DNA of 18,972 bases, from contig BNUP01000033.1 in the NCBI GenBank assembly GCA_025997455.1, positions 1 to 18,972 of the forward strand, in the 5' to 3' direction. The position numbers and the translations under genes are program-made. The notes beneath the pieces are model-generated. The model worked only from the letters and a program-made list of their open reading frames with translations. It made no database searches and had not been told where the DNA came from. This document shows positions 7,230-14,863 of the stretch, one piece after another (position 1 is the stretch's first letter; every line of letters begins with the position of its first letter). Source of the DNA: Fibrobacterales bacterium. GTDB lineage: Bacteria; Fibrobacterota; Fibrobacteria; Fibrobacterales; Fibrobacteraceae.

Positions 7230-8030
7230 TCATTGTGCAGCCTTCCAAGCGGCGGTGTGTTTTGCACCTGCCTTGTGTAAAATCTTGCCTATTTCGGGGA
7301 AGGTTGAACCTTCACCGCTCGCCTCTGCCCAATCGACAGGAGTGTATCCGTCGCCGTCTGTGGCGTTTATGTCGATTTTATTTTTGCCAAGCGAGATGAG
7401 ATATTCAACCACTGCCTTTTTACCCTCGCGTGCCGCCTCGTGAAGAGGGGTCTTTTTGTCCATATTCTTAGCGTTTGGATTTGCGCCGCCTTCAACTAAA
7501 ACTTTTACATTTTCGTTTGCACCGTAAGTGGCGGCTAAATGCAACGCCGCACCAATGCTCTGCAATTCAGGGTCTCTCTGTTTTTGAGCCTCAACGAGCA
7601 ACTTAAAAATCGGTTCGCTGAGCGAATCTTGACGAGTTGCGGCATCTTCAAGCGGAGAAAGTCCGAGTTGCGCGCTCTTTATGCTGATATCTGCACCTCT
7701 GTCCAAAAGCCATTTTGTCACCACCAAATTCCTCTTATTCACCGCCATTGAAAGTGCGGTATTTCCCTTTGCATTTGGCGTGTTTATGTAATCTTTGGAG
7801 CAGGCGAGGAACAAACTCATATTAGTTGTGTCTCGTTCCAAATTTGCAGTGCTCTGTTTCACATAGGAAACGAACTGATCATTGCTCATCGCAACGGGGG
7901 GTTCAAGTCCCTCAAAATATTTACGAATATCTTCAGGCTTATTTGCACTGGGATTTTGGAGGTCTAACTCCACTTTGCAGGCTGTTAGCACGAATGCCGC
8001 ACACGCGAGAAATGCAATTTTCTTTAACAC
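7230..8030 (-). CDS. Ankyrin-repeat lipoprotein
   Basis: A 266-residue protein. The N-terminus MLKKIAFLACAAFVLTAC is a lipoprotein signal with lipobox L15-T-A-C18; the mature protein would begin at Cys18, followed by Lys-Val-Glu, which does not suggest inner-membrane retention. About residues 90-260 contain four to five ankyrin repeats (GNTALSMAVNKRNLVVTKWLLDRGADI; GAALHLAATYGANENVKVLVEGGANPNAKN; KKTPLHEAAREGKKAVVEYLISLG; GYTPVDWAEASGEGSTFPEIGKILHKAGAK). The start is GTG at 8030, supported by AGAGG five bases upstream and by the signal peptide. It probably binds a protein partner in the periplasm or at the outer membrane. It precedes holB by 12 bases; a functional link with replication is not implied. 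Confidence 0.82.
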   Translation of the reverse strand: MLKKIAFLACAAFVLTACKVELDLQNPSANKPEDIRKYFEGLEPPVAMSNDQFVSYVKQSTANLERDTTNMSLFLACSKDYINTPNAKGNTALSMAVNKRNLVVTKWLLDRGADISIKSAQLGLSPLEDAATRQDSLSEPIFKLLVEAQKQRDPELQSIGAALHLAATYGANENVKVLVEGGANPNAKNMDKKTPLHEAAREGKKAVVEYLISLGKNKIDINATDGDGYTPVDWAEASGEGSTFPEIGKILHKAGAKHTAAWKAAQ

Positions 8031-8600
8031 AATTACCTCTGCTAACTGGTTTTAATGGTTTATATGTGTAAATATATATTTTTTTTGCGGATTGTCGTAA
8101 TATTTTTTTAGATTTTTTTTTCGGTGCACTCGGCACACACCGCGTTCACAATTTTTCACTCGGCAGTGCAGGGGTGGGGTATAGGGTGTGGCGTGTAGGG
8201 TGTGGGGAGTGGAGTTTTGAAAGGTGGTATTGGAATTGTAGGGGCGAATAGTATTTGCCCGTTTAACATTGCAGGTAGGGAGAGGGGAAACGGGAGAATT
8301 CCATTCTATGTCATTCCCGTGCAGGCGGAAATCTTGGATGCATTTCTGCAAATCCCGTTTCTTGTCATTATCGAGTCAAGGGGTAGCGTAAAACGCGTGT
8401 AGGGGCGACCATTGCCGACATTGTTTACACAGATTATCTCAGGTTTCTTTTTAATAGGGCAGATATGCTTATTGCAACGCCGAGTTCCCCACACCCCACA
8501 CCCTACACCCCACTTTCAACTTTACTCTCTACTCTTTACTCTCTACTCTTTTCACTTTCAACTCTTGCAACGCCACATTGCATTTTTCTACCTTCTCTAA
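8031..8600. repeat. Large intergenic repeat island before metG
   Basis: These 570 bases separate the divergent ankyrin gene and metG. Open frames here are made of repeat DNA and were not accepted. Contents: an AT-rich leader for the ankyrin gene (TATATATTT near 8074); the GGTGCACTCGGCACACACC repeat at 8123-8149; a G-rich block at 8171-8207; GGGCGAATAGTATTTGCCC at 8243-8261; a CATTCCCGTGCAGGCGGAAATC element near 8311; a GGGGCGACC half-hairpin at 8402; the 43-base repeat at 8429-8471, inverted relative to 6019-6061; a C-rich block at 8487-8511; CTCTACTCTTTACTC tracts to about 8555; and the metG promoter box. Confidence 0.62.
8589..8594 (+). promoter_or_regulatory. -10-like box TACCTT before metG, leaderless type
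   Basis: TTTTTC-TACCTT-CTCTAA-ATG gives 6 bases to the start codon. TTGCAA lies 18 bases upstream of the box and resembles a -35. No ribosome-binding site is present before this essential gene, which strengthens the leaderless reading. Confidence 0.52.
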
Positions 8601-10154
8601 ATGTCAAAAAATTTTTACGCGACCACGCCGATTTATTATGTCAATGACAAACCGCACATCGGGCACGCATACAGCACGGTTTTAACCGATGTTCTCACGC
8701 GCTTTCACAGACTTTTCGGGTTTGATGCCTCGTTTATGACCGGGGTCGATGAGCACGGGCAAAAAGTGCAGAAGGCGGCGGCGGCAAAGGGAGTTTCTCC
8801 GCAGGCGCATGTTGATGAATATAATTTGCATTTCAAAAATTTATGGGCAAAGTTGAATGTGGAATATATCCATTTCATTCGCACAACAGACGGCTATCAC
8901 AAGGATTTTGTCAGAGATGTTTTGCAAAAACTTTACGATAAAGGCGAGATTTATTCAAAGGAATATTCGGGATGGTATTCGGTAGGCGAGGAACGATTTT
9001 TTGAGGAGAGCGAACTTGTCGATGGCAAAGACCCTATTTCGCACCGCACGGTTGAATGGTTGCAGGAGAAAAATTATTTTTTTAAGATGAGTAAATATCA
9101 GCAAACTTTAATCGATTATATAAATGCAAATCCAAGTTTTATTATGCCTGATTTTCGTAAAAATGAGGTGCTCGGTTTTTTGAAACAACCGTTGAACGAT
9201 TTGTGTATAAGTCGTCCTAAATCGCGGCTTGCTTGGGGAATTCCCTTGCCCTTTGACGAGGATTTTGTGACTTATGTTTGGGTCGATGCTTTGGTGAATT
9301 ATATAAGCGGAGTGCAGAATTTTAAGCATAAAGACGGCTCGGCGTTTTGGCCTGCAGATTTTCATATTATAGGCAAGGATATTTTAACCACTCATTCGGT
9401 TTATTGGACAACGATACTTTTCGCACTCGGCTGGCAACAACCAAAGCATATTCTCGCACACGGGTGGTGGCTCATAGACGGCTCAAAGATGAGTAAGACA
9501 AGCGGAACAGGCATTAACCCTATGGATTATGTGGATAATTACGGCGTTGATGTTTTTCGTTATTTTTTGATTCGCGAAATGGTTGTGGGTCTTGATGCGA
9601 CTTTTAGTCACGATTCCTTTGTTCGGCGAATTAACTCGGATTTGGCTAATGATTTGGGTAATGGATTGAATCGAATACACAAATTGATTCTATCTAATTT
9701 TGACGGAAAAATTCCTGCGGTTGCCGGCGGTATTTCGGGTAGTTCGTGGGGAGAGCAGGAGAAGGAATTGGAAGGTTATTCTGCTAAGGCTATTGAGTTT
9801 GCACGGGCGAATATCGGCGAAGTGAAGTTGTCGCTTGTTGTGGAAGAAGTTTTAAATTCCGTTAAAGCGTTGAATAGGTATTTGGAAGCCACCGTGCCTT
9901 GGAAATTATCTAAGGGCGGTGAAGCGGAGCACGAGAAATTGGCGGTTGTTTTATATGCTGGTGCAGAAGTTTTAAGAATTGCACTCGCGTTGCTTTCTCC
10001 TATTATGCCGCAGAAATGCGAGGTTGGAAGATTGATGCTTGGTGCTCCGATTATCGATGAAAATTCGCTTAGATTTGGAGTTTTGCAAGGCGGTGAAACG
10101 CTCGGAAAGGGCGAGGCGCTTTTTCCGAGAATTGTTGAGAAAACAGAGGAATAG
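8601..10154 (+). CDS. metG: Methionyl-tRNA synthetase
   Basis: A 517-residue class I synthetase that charges tRNA-Met. The ATP-binding HIGH motif is at 19-22 (PHIGHAYST), the KMSKS loop is KMSKT at 296-300, and TGVDEHGQKVQ (47-57) and the WVDAL segment (227-231) are typical of the catalytic core. In the connective region the segment GWYSVGEERFFEESEL has no zinc cysteines, so this is the zinc-free form. The C-terminal helical anticodon-binding domain follows (SDLANDLGNGLNRI; ALNRYLEATVPWKL). The extra C-terminal tRNA-binding EMAP-like domain found in many longer MetRS proteins is absent. The next gene begins two bases after the stop, so the two are likely co-transcribed. Confidence 0.96.
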   Translation: MSKNFYATTPIYYVNDKPHIGHAYSTVLTDVLTRFHRLFGFDASFMTGVDEHGQKVQKAAAAKGVSPQAHVDEYNLHFKNLWAKLNVEYIHFIRTTDGYHKDFVRDVLQKLYDKGEIYSKEYSGWYSVGEERFFEESELVDGKDPISHRTVEWLQEKNYFFKMSKYQQTLIDYINANPSFIMPDFRKNEVLGFLKQPLNDLCISRPKSRLAWGIPLPFDEDFVTYVWVDALVNYISGVQNFKHKDGSAFWPADFHIIGKDILTTHSVYWTTILFALGWQQPKHILAHGWWLIDGSKMSKTSGTGINPMDYVDNYGVDVFRYFLIREMVVGLDATFSHDSFVRRINSDLANDLGNGLNRIHKLILSNFDGKIPAVAGGISGSSWGEQEKELEGYSAKAIEFARANIGEVKLSLVVEEVLNSVKALNRYLEATVPWKLSKGGEAEHEKLAVVLYAGAEVLRIALALLSPIMPQKCEVGRLMLGAPIIDENSLRFGVLQGGETLGKGEALFPRIVEKTEE

Positions 10155-10156
10155 TT

Positions 10157-10570
10157 ATGTCGTCTGACCTCAATTCGTTACTTGCAAAAACTCTGTTCGT
10201 CAATAAATTGGTGAGCAAAGAGCAAATTGAAAATCTTTGGAAATTCGTCACGCCGCAAAAAAATATTTTAGATTTACTTTGCGATGGAGGTTTTGTGAAA
10301 CCGCAGGCGGCGGAGCAGGTGCTCTCTCTTGTGCAGAAAGTTCAGGCGGCGGTATCAACGGAGCAAGCGGCGGTATCTGAAGTATCGGCAGTGTCGGTGG
10401 CGGAGAAAGATGAGCCGTTGGAAACATTGGAGAATACTGCAATTTTTAATATTGGAGTTGAGGAAAAGCAAGTGGATAAAGTGGAAAATATGACCGAAAC
10501 TGCAATTTTGGGTGCGAGCACCGATATAGGCGAAATTCCATGCGTAGATGGTTTGCAGCGATATTTTTAG
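10157..10570 (+). CDS. Small unknown protein between metG and the patatin/barrel gene
   Basis: A 137-residue protein without signal peptide or membrane segment. GAGGA in the end of metG lies 8 bases before the ATG. Residues 1-65 look helical and folded (LLAKTLFVNKLVSKEQIENLWKFV, NILDLLCDGGFVKPQAAEQVLSLVQKV), a pattern of two short helical repeats vaguely like N-terminal domains of pilus and secretion ATPases. Residues 66-137 are acidic and low in complexity (AAVSTEQAAVSEVSAVSVAEKDEP) with two similar short motifs, ENTAIFNIG and TETAILGAS, which could be threonine-containing peptide ligands; that is speculation. It overlaps the next gene by 31 bases. I do not recognise the family. Confidence 0.62.
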   Translation: MSSDLNSLLAKTLFVNKLVSKEQIENLWKFVTPQKNILDLLCDGGFVKPQAAEQVLSLVQKVQAAVSTEQAAVSEVSAVSVAEKDEPLETLENTAIFNIGVEEKQVDKVENMTETAILGASTDIGEIPCVDGLQRYF

Positions 10571-12966
10571 TTTTATTTGGCGAGTTTGCCTTTGCCGAGC
10601 AGGCGAAAATTACATTATATTTGGGGGGCGATTTTTCCGCTATCCCCTATCATTTAGGAGTTCTTTCCGAAATAGAACGATTGCAAGTTCCCATAGATTC
10701 GGTGGTGGGAAATGACTACGGGGCTTTTGTCGGGGCATTGTGGAGTGCGGGTTGGAGTCCTGTGCAAATTGATGATTTAATAAAATCGTGGCGACCTTTG
10801 GAGCGGAGCGAAAGAGATGAAATTTCTGCGTTGTTCAAAAAACGATGGGTGATTAAGCATAAAGAAAACGGAAGTCCTATTTTGGGTAGCACAAATAACG
10901 AAATTTATTTTGGAAAAGAATTGTTCAATTTGCAAGTGCAAGAGGCGTTATGGCGGGCAGATGTTGGCAAACGGGTTGCATTTCGGGAGGAGAAAAACGG
11001 CTATCCGTTTCCTCATATATTTACACCCCCCTCGCCAAGTCCCGCTTTAACAGCGGGACTTATACCTCCCCCCGTCTCTTCCGCCCTCAGGGCTGACGGG
11101 GGGAACGATTTACCCCCCTCGCCAAGTCCCGCTTTAACAGCGGGACTTATACCTCCCCCCGTCTCTTCCGCCCTCAGGGCTAACGGGGGGAACGATTTAC
11201 CCCCTTCGCCAAGTCCCGCTTTAACAGCGGGACTTATGCCTCCCCCCGTCTCTTCCGCCCTCAGGGCTGACGGGGGGAACGATTTACCCCCCTCGCAATC
11301 CTCCTCGCCTATGCATAGCGGGCGACCGCTGGTCGCCCCTACACCATCAAGAATATTCTCCACACCTCACGCAATTCGCGATACAAACGGCACGGATGCG
11401 GAACGCTATCTATGGCAGTTATTAAAATCCGATACTTCACTGATAATTTTACAACCGCATTCAAAAATAGTAATCTCAGAAGAACTCCACAAAGCCGCAT
11501 CTCATAAAACAAGGAATTCTTCAGATACTACAGTAACCTCTGATTCGCTTTTTCAGGCTGGAGTTCGGGTTGTGCAAAAAAATCGTTCGGTTTTAGCAAA
11601 GTTATCCGAGTCGTTATTTGAATTACCCAAAAAACAAAAAATGCAATATGAAGAAAATCAAATTCCTCCTCCGCGCTTTTTATATCTGCCGGTATTCGAC
11701 AGTGTTCCGTCGGAGTATCAGGGACATTTGGAATCATTCTGGAATCCGCAGGATACGAGTATTTTGGCGGTATCTAATTTTTTACTCAACTTACAAAAAA
11801 ACGGTTTGTATCCCGATGTGCATATTTCATTGGATACGGGTTCATATCTGCAAATCAATGCACAGGCAAACCCGCAACTTGCACTTTCTTTGCAAAACTT
11901 GGGCGGAACTTTTCTCGGAGCGAATGTAGGTGCTAATGCGGATTTTCGTTTTGTGAATCAGTTCGGTTATAACTTGAAATTCAGCGGATTTTACGGGCAG
12001 GGAATTAAAGGTGCAATTCCCGAAATTCGCTTTGAAAGATTACTTAACGGAGGCGGTGATTTTTTTGTGAAAGCGGAAATTTTGCAACTCACTCCTACGG
12101 ATTATTTTTTGCGACCCATTTATGAGGAAGGGCAAATTATTGAAGAATTTCATAGAGATTTTACGGTTGGAATTGATAAAAATCTTGGTTATGGCAGCAT
12201 TGCCCGCTTAAAAGGCACGCGCAATTTACGGGTTGCAATAGAAAGAGGCAAACAAGAAATTAAATCTGGCGCCGCATATTATTATGTGTATGAGGACGAT
12301 ACAATTCCCGTAAGTAAAAATTATGAAGTTGTCGCCGCACAAACGATATTTCCTTATGCGGAATGGACTTGGGAAAGCGAAAATTACAACAGATGGTTTG
12401 CAGATGAAGGTTTTTTGGCGAAAATAAATGCAGGTTTTAAGGCGGTTTCCCTGCAACTCTACGACCAGAGTGCACCGCTTTATCTCACAAGTTCGGGATT
12501 GCTTGCCGCAACAAAATCGCTTAATCGTTTTTTTTCAATTAGTTCTTCAATGGAATACGGCTTAAATATTCGTCGTTCAAAAAGCGGAAAAATTATTTTG
12601 CCGAGCGAACTTTATGGTATAAACGGCTACGACCCAGCACTCGAAAATCGTTATAGATTCGTTATGAATTTGGGAAATTATGGCGGCAATTGGGCAACTC
12701 CTAACAATACTTCGCATAGATATGGAGCGGTTTCGGCAGGCTTATCCTTGCAGAGCAACGGGACGGGATTATTTTTATTTGGCGGTGTTGCACGCGATTT
12801 TGAAAGAAATATGTGGGCGACTCTTGACAAAAACCGCATTTGGGCAGAACCTCAAATGAGGGTCAAAACTTCAATTTTTGATGTTTCTGTAGGTTGGAAC
12901 ATTTTAACCGATACGCATTTGAACGAAAAAAACGGCAGGTGGTTTTTAACGGTTGGGAACTTTTAA
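10540..12966 (+). CDS. Patatin-like / outer-membrane barrel protein without catalytic serine
   Basis: An 808-residue exported protein. MRRWFAAIFLVLFGEFAFA is a signal peptide. Residues 23-75 follow the patatin fold start (ITLYLGGDFSAIPYHLGVLSEIERLQVPIDSVVGNDYGAFVGALWSAG), but the nucleophile elbow G-x-S-x-G reads GNDYG at 57-61 with Asp59 in the serine position, and no DGG/DGA motif with its surrounding AIRAS-type sequence was found, so it should not be an active lipase. Residues about 163-277 derive from hairpin repeats (see separate entry). About 395-450 looks like a POTRA-type segment, and the remainder alternates as beta-strands ending in GRWFLTVGNF with a terminal Phe, as in BamA/TamA-like barrels. 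The domain order resembles type Vd (PlpD) autotransporters. The ATG is chosen for the signal peptide; it overlaps the preceding gene by 31 bases. Confidence 0.75.
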   Translation: MRRWFAAIFLVLFGEFAFAEQAKITLYLGGDFSAIPYHLGVLSEIERLQVPIDSVVGNDYGAFVGALWSAGWSPVQIDDLIKSWRPLERSERDEISALFKKRWVIKHKENGSPILGSTNNEIYFGKELFNLQVQEALWRADVGKRVAFREEKNGYPFPHIFTPPSPSPALTAGLIPPPVSSALRADGGNDLPPSPSPALTAGLIPPPVSSALRANGGNDLPPSPSPALTAGLMPPPVSSALRADGGNDLPPSQSSSPMHSGRPLVAPTPSRIFSTPHAIRDTNGTDAERYLWQLLKSDTSLIILQPHSKIVISEELHKAASHKTRNSSDTTVTSDSLFQAGVRVVQKNRSVLAKLSESLFELPKKQKMQYEENQIPPPRFLYLPVFDSVPSEYQGHLESFWNPQDTSILAVSNFLLNLQKNGLYPDVHISLDTGSYLQINAQANPQLALSLQNLGGTFLGANVGANADFRFVNQFGYNLKFSGFYGQGIKGAIPEIRFERLLNGGGDFFVKAEILQLTPTDYFLRPIYEEGQIIEEFHRDFTVGIDKNLGYGSIARLKGTRNLRVAIERGKQEIKSGAAYYYVYEDDTIPVSKNYEVVAAQTIFPYAEWTWESENYNRWFADEGFLAKINAGFKAVSLQLYDQSAPLYLTSSGLLAATKSLNRFFSISSSMEYGLNIRRSKSGKIILPSELYGINGYDPALENRYRFVMNLGNYGGNWATPNNTSHRYGAVSAGLSLQSNGTGLFLFGGVARDFERNMWATLDKNRIWAEPQMRVKTSIFDVSVGWNILTDTHLNEKNGRWFLTVGNF
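11032..11292 (+). repeat. Three in-frame 87-base tandem repeats inside a gene
   Basis: Units begin at 11032, 11119 and 11206 and differ by only a few bases. Each is exactly 29 codons and encodes a segment starting SPSPALTAGL and ending GGNDLPP. Each unit contains two hairpins: a perfect AAGTCCCGCT-TTAAC-AGCGGGACTT (10-bp stem) and CCCCCCGTC...GACGGGGGG (9 bp) with an inner GCCC-TCA-GGGC; the second copy has an A that weakens the outer stem. The hairpin design is that of a mobile-looking intergenic repeat rather than a protein repeat. Expansion by 87 bases keeps the frame. Confidence 0.85.
11320..11338 (+). repeat. GGGCGACC/GGTCGCCC hairpin repeat inside a gene
   Basis: A perfect 8-bp stem GGGCGACC-GCT-GGTCGCCC followed by CTACA lies in the coding sequence of the patatin/barrel gene, shortly after the tandem repeats. 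The same hairpin type occurs between genes at about 509-525, with a half copy at 8402, so an intergenic repeat has entered a reading frame. Confidence 0.75.
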
Positions 12967-13011
12967 CACACACCACACACCACACCCTATACCCCTGCAC
13001 TGCAAAGTTTC

Positions 13012-13017
13012 TACATT
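13012..13017 (+). promoter_or_regulatory. -10-like box TACATT before V-ATPase subunit I, leaderless type
   Basis: GTTTC-TACATT-CCCCCT-ATG gives 6 bases to the start at 13024. The gap to the upstream gene is only 57 bases and holds a compact version of the intergenic module (CACACCCTATACCCCTGCAC). It suggests the V-ATPase pair has its own promoter. Confidence 0.5.
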
Positions 13018-13023
13018 CCCCCT

Positions 13024-14841
13024 ATGATTACTCCAATGAGCAGAGTGGTGGTAGCCTGCACCGCCAAAAGCAAAGAGGAAACGCTGCACGCACTCCGAGA
13101 ATGGGGTTGCTTGCATATTCTGCCGCTGCAAACACCGGAAAATGAGAATGTATCGGTCGCAAAAGCCGCGCTTACAACCGCACAAAAAGCACTTGATGCC
13201 TTGCCAACAAAAACATCGGGAGTTGCCACCGCAGGGTCTCCGCAACAAGGTCGCGATATAATAAGCGACATAAATTTCGTTCTTGCAATAAAGAAAACAG
13301 CAGAAGATACACTCACCGCAAGCAAAGCGGAATTGAAAAGAGTAGAGGCATTCGGCGAATTTAACCCGCACAAAATAAGAAAGTTGAGAAAAAGAGGTTT
13401 CTTTGTAAAACTATACTCCGCAGAAGAAAAACTGTTTAAGCCAAGTGACAACCTCGATTTTGCACTTGAGGAATTTTCCCGCACAAACGGCGAAGTGTGT
13501 TTCGCTGTGTTCGGACTTAAAAATATAGACCTTCCATATACAGAAATCGCTCTGCCTTCAAAATCGGTGGCGGAACTCAAAGAAGATTGTGATAAGGCGC
13601 TCAAATCCATAGATGAATGTGAAAGAGACCTCGCCGCTTATGCACAGAGACGAGCAGAGGCAGCCTCTCTGATAAAAGAAAAAGAAAGCGACCTTGCGGT
13701 GCAAACTGCCTCCGCAGGAATGAAGTCCGAAAAAATCGGCACAACCGCAACGCTTGGAATCGCGTTTATTCAAGGCTACTGCCCCAAATCAAAACTTTCC
13801 TCATTGCAAGAATTTGCCGCAAAAAACGGCTGGGGAATTACCGATGAAGAACCTGCCGCAGACGAGCAAGTCCCAACACTCCTAAAACATTCCAAAGCGG
13901 TGAAACCGATTGATGCACTGTATGGCGTTCTCGGCATAACTCCCGGTTATAGAGAGATAGATATAAGTTCGGTTTTTTTAACATTCTTCAGCATATTTTT
14001 TGCGATGATTGTGGGCGATGTTGTCTATGGTCTGCTATTTGCCGGCATAACATTCTTCGTCTCTAAAAAACTCAAAAATGCTCCCCGTTATCCCTTTCAA
14101 TTCTTGTACTTAATGAGTTTCTGCACCATATTTTGGGGCTTTCTCAATGCGAGTTATTTGGGCTTAAACAAGTTGGAAGGCGAGGTGATGCTCGTTCCCG
14201 CCTTTATAGATATAGTCAGAGCGAGTTGGTCGCCCGATTGGTTGAAAAGTTTGGGTGCTTGGGTCAGGGATGAAGATAACACAAAACTTATATGTTTTTG
14301 CCTCGCTATTGTGCATTTGACCATTGCGCATATTTGGAACGCTTGGGTTCATCGCGATGAAAAGGCAACCGCTATTTCGCAGGTCGGTTGGCTCTGCACC
14401 ACTTGGCTAATGTTCTTTTTGGTTAAAAATATGATACTCGGCGATGTTCTTCCACAACCCGCAATATACGCGGGCGTGGTCGGTGTTGTGTTTATTTTAA
14501 CTGGTGCAATTATGAAGGCGGATTGGATAAATGTCGGTATGTTGCCGCTTAATTTGGTGAGTAATTTAGTTGATGTGATAAGTTATATTCGTCTTTTCGC
14601 CGTGGGAATGGCGGGTTATGCTGTTGCTAACGCTTTTAACGGTATGCTTGCCCCAATGTTCGATTCGCCGATTGGTGCAATAGGTGCGGCTCTTATATTA
14701 TTATTGGTTCACGCTTTGAACATTGCACTTGCCGCTATGGGCGTGGCGGTTCACGCGGTGCGACTCAATACTTTAGAATTTTCAAACAATGTGGGAGTGG
14801 AGTGGAGCGGTAGCGCATATACTCCGTTCAAGAAGGACTAA
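13024..14841 (+). CDS. ntpI: V-type ATPase subunit I (a-subunit type)
   Basis: A 605-residue subunit that forms the stator half-channels next to the rotor ring. Residues 1 to about 315 are the soluble arm with long helices and the usual start (MITPMSRVVVACTAKSKEETLHALREWGCLHI). The rest is membrane: FFSIFFAMIVGDVVYGLLFAGITFF, FQFLYLMSFCTIFWGFLNASYLG, LICFCLAIVHLTIAHIWNAW and further segments. The key arginine of the ion channel is Arg523 in SYIRLFAVGMAGYAVANAFN. Length is typical of bacterial and archaeal I subunits. It is followed 22 bases later by the K subunit. The usual A, B, D and E subunit genes are not in this window, so the ATPase genes are either split or arranged differently from the common cluster. 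Confidence 0.93.
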   Translation: MITPMSRVVVACTAKSKEETLHALREWGCLHILPLQTPENENVSVAKAALTTAQKALDALPTKTSGVATAGSPQQGRDIISDINFVLAIKKTAEDTLTASKAELKRVEAFGEFNPHKIRKLRKRGFFVKLYSAEEKLFKPSDNLDFALEEFSRTNGEVCFAVFGLKNIDLPYTEIALPSKSVAELKEDCDKALKSIDECERDLAAYAQRRAEAASLIKEKESDLAVQTASAGMKSEKIGTTATLGIAFIQGYCPKSKLSSLQEFAAKNGWGITDEEPAADEQVPTLLKHSKAVKPIDALYGVLGITPGYREIDISSVFLTFFSIFFAMIVGDVVYGLLFAGITFFVSKKLKNAPRYPFQFLYLMSFCTIFWGFLNASYLGLNKLEGEVMLVPAFIDIVRASWSPDWLKSLGAWVRDEDNTKLICFCLAIVHLTIAHIWNAWVHRDEKATAISQVGWLCTTWLMFFLVKNMILGDVLPQPAIYAGVVGVVFILTGAIMKADWINVGMLPLNLVSNLVDVISYIRLFAVGMAGYAVANAFNGMLAPMFDSPIGAIGAALILLLVHALNIALAAMGVAVHAVRLNTLEFSNNVGVEWSGSAYTPFKKD

Positions 14842-14863
14842 CCATCAAACCAAAGAGGAAAAA

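Noticed and set aside
8052..8351. 99-codon minus-strand frame before metG
   Set aside because: It is composed of repeat families also found at 2094-2120 and 6238-6264 and shares their translated pieces; not a gene.
11032..11292. Possible CRISPR array
   Set aside because: The 87-base units are contiguous without variable spacers and lie in frame within a gene.
11032..11292. DGG triplets as the patatin catalytic Asp motif
   Set aside because: They occur only in the repeat-derived segment, once per unit, without the family's surrounding residues.
11013..11363. 116-codon minus-strand frame across the tandem repeats
   Set aside because: The repeat units are open on both strands by composition; no start signal and no function pattern.
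14789..14863. Extended N-terminus of V-ATPase subunit K
   Set aside because: The extension overlaps subunit I and is polar; GAGG before ATG 14864 and the family's length support the shorter form.
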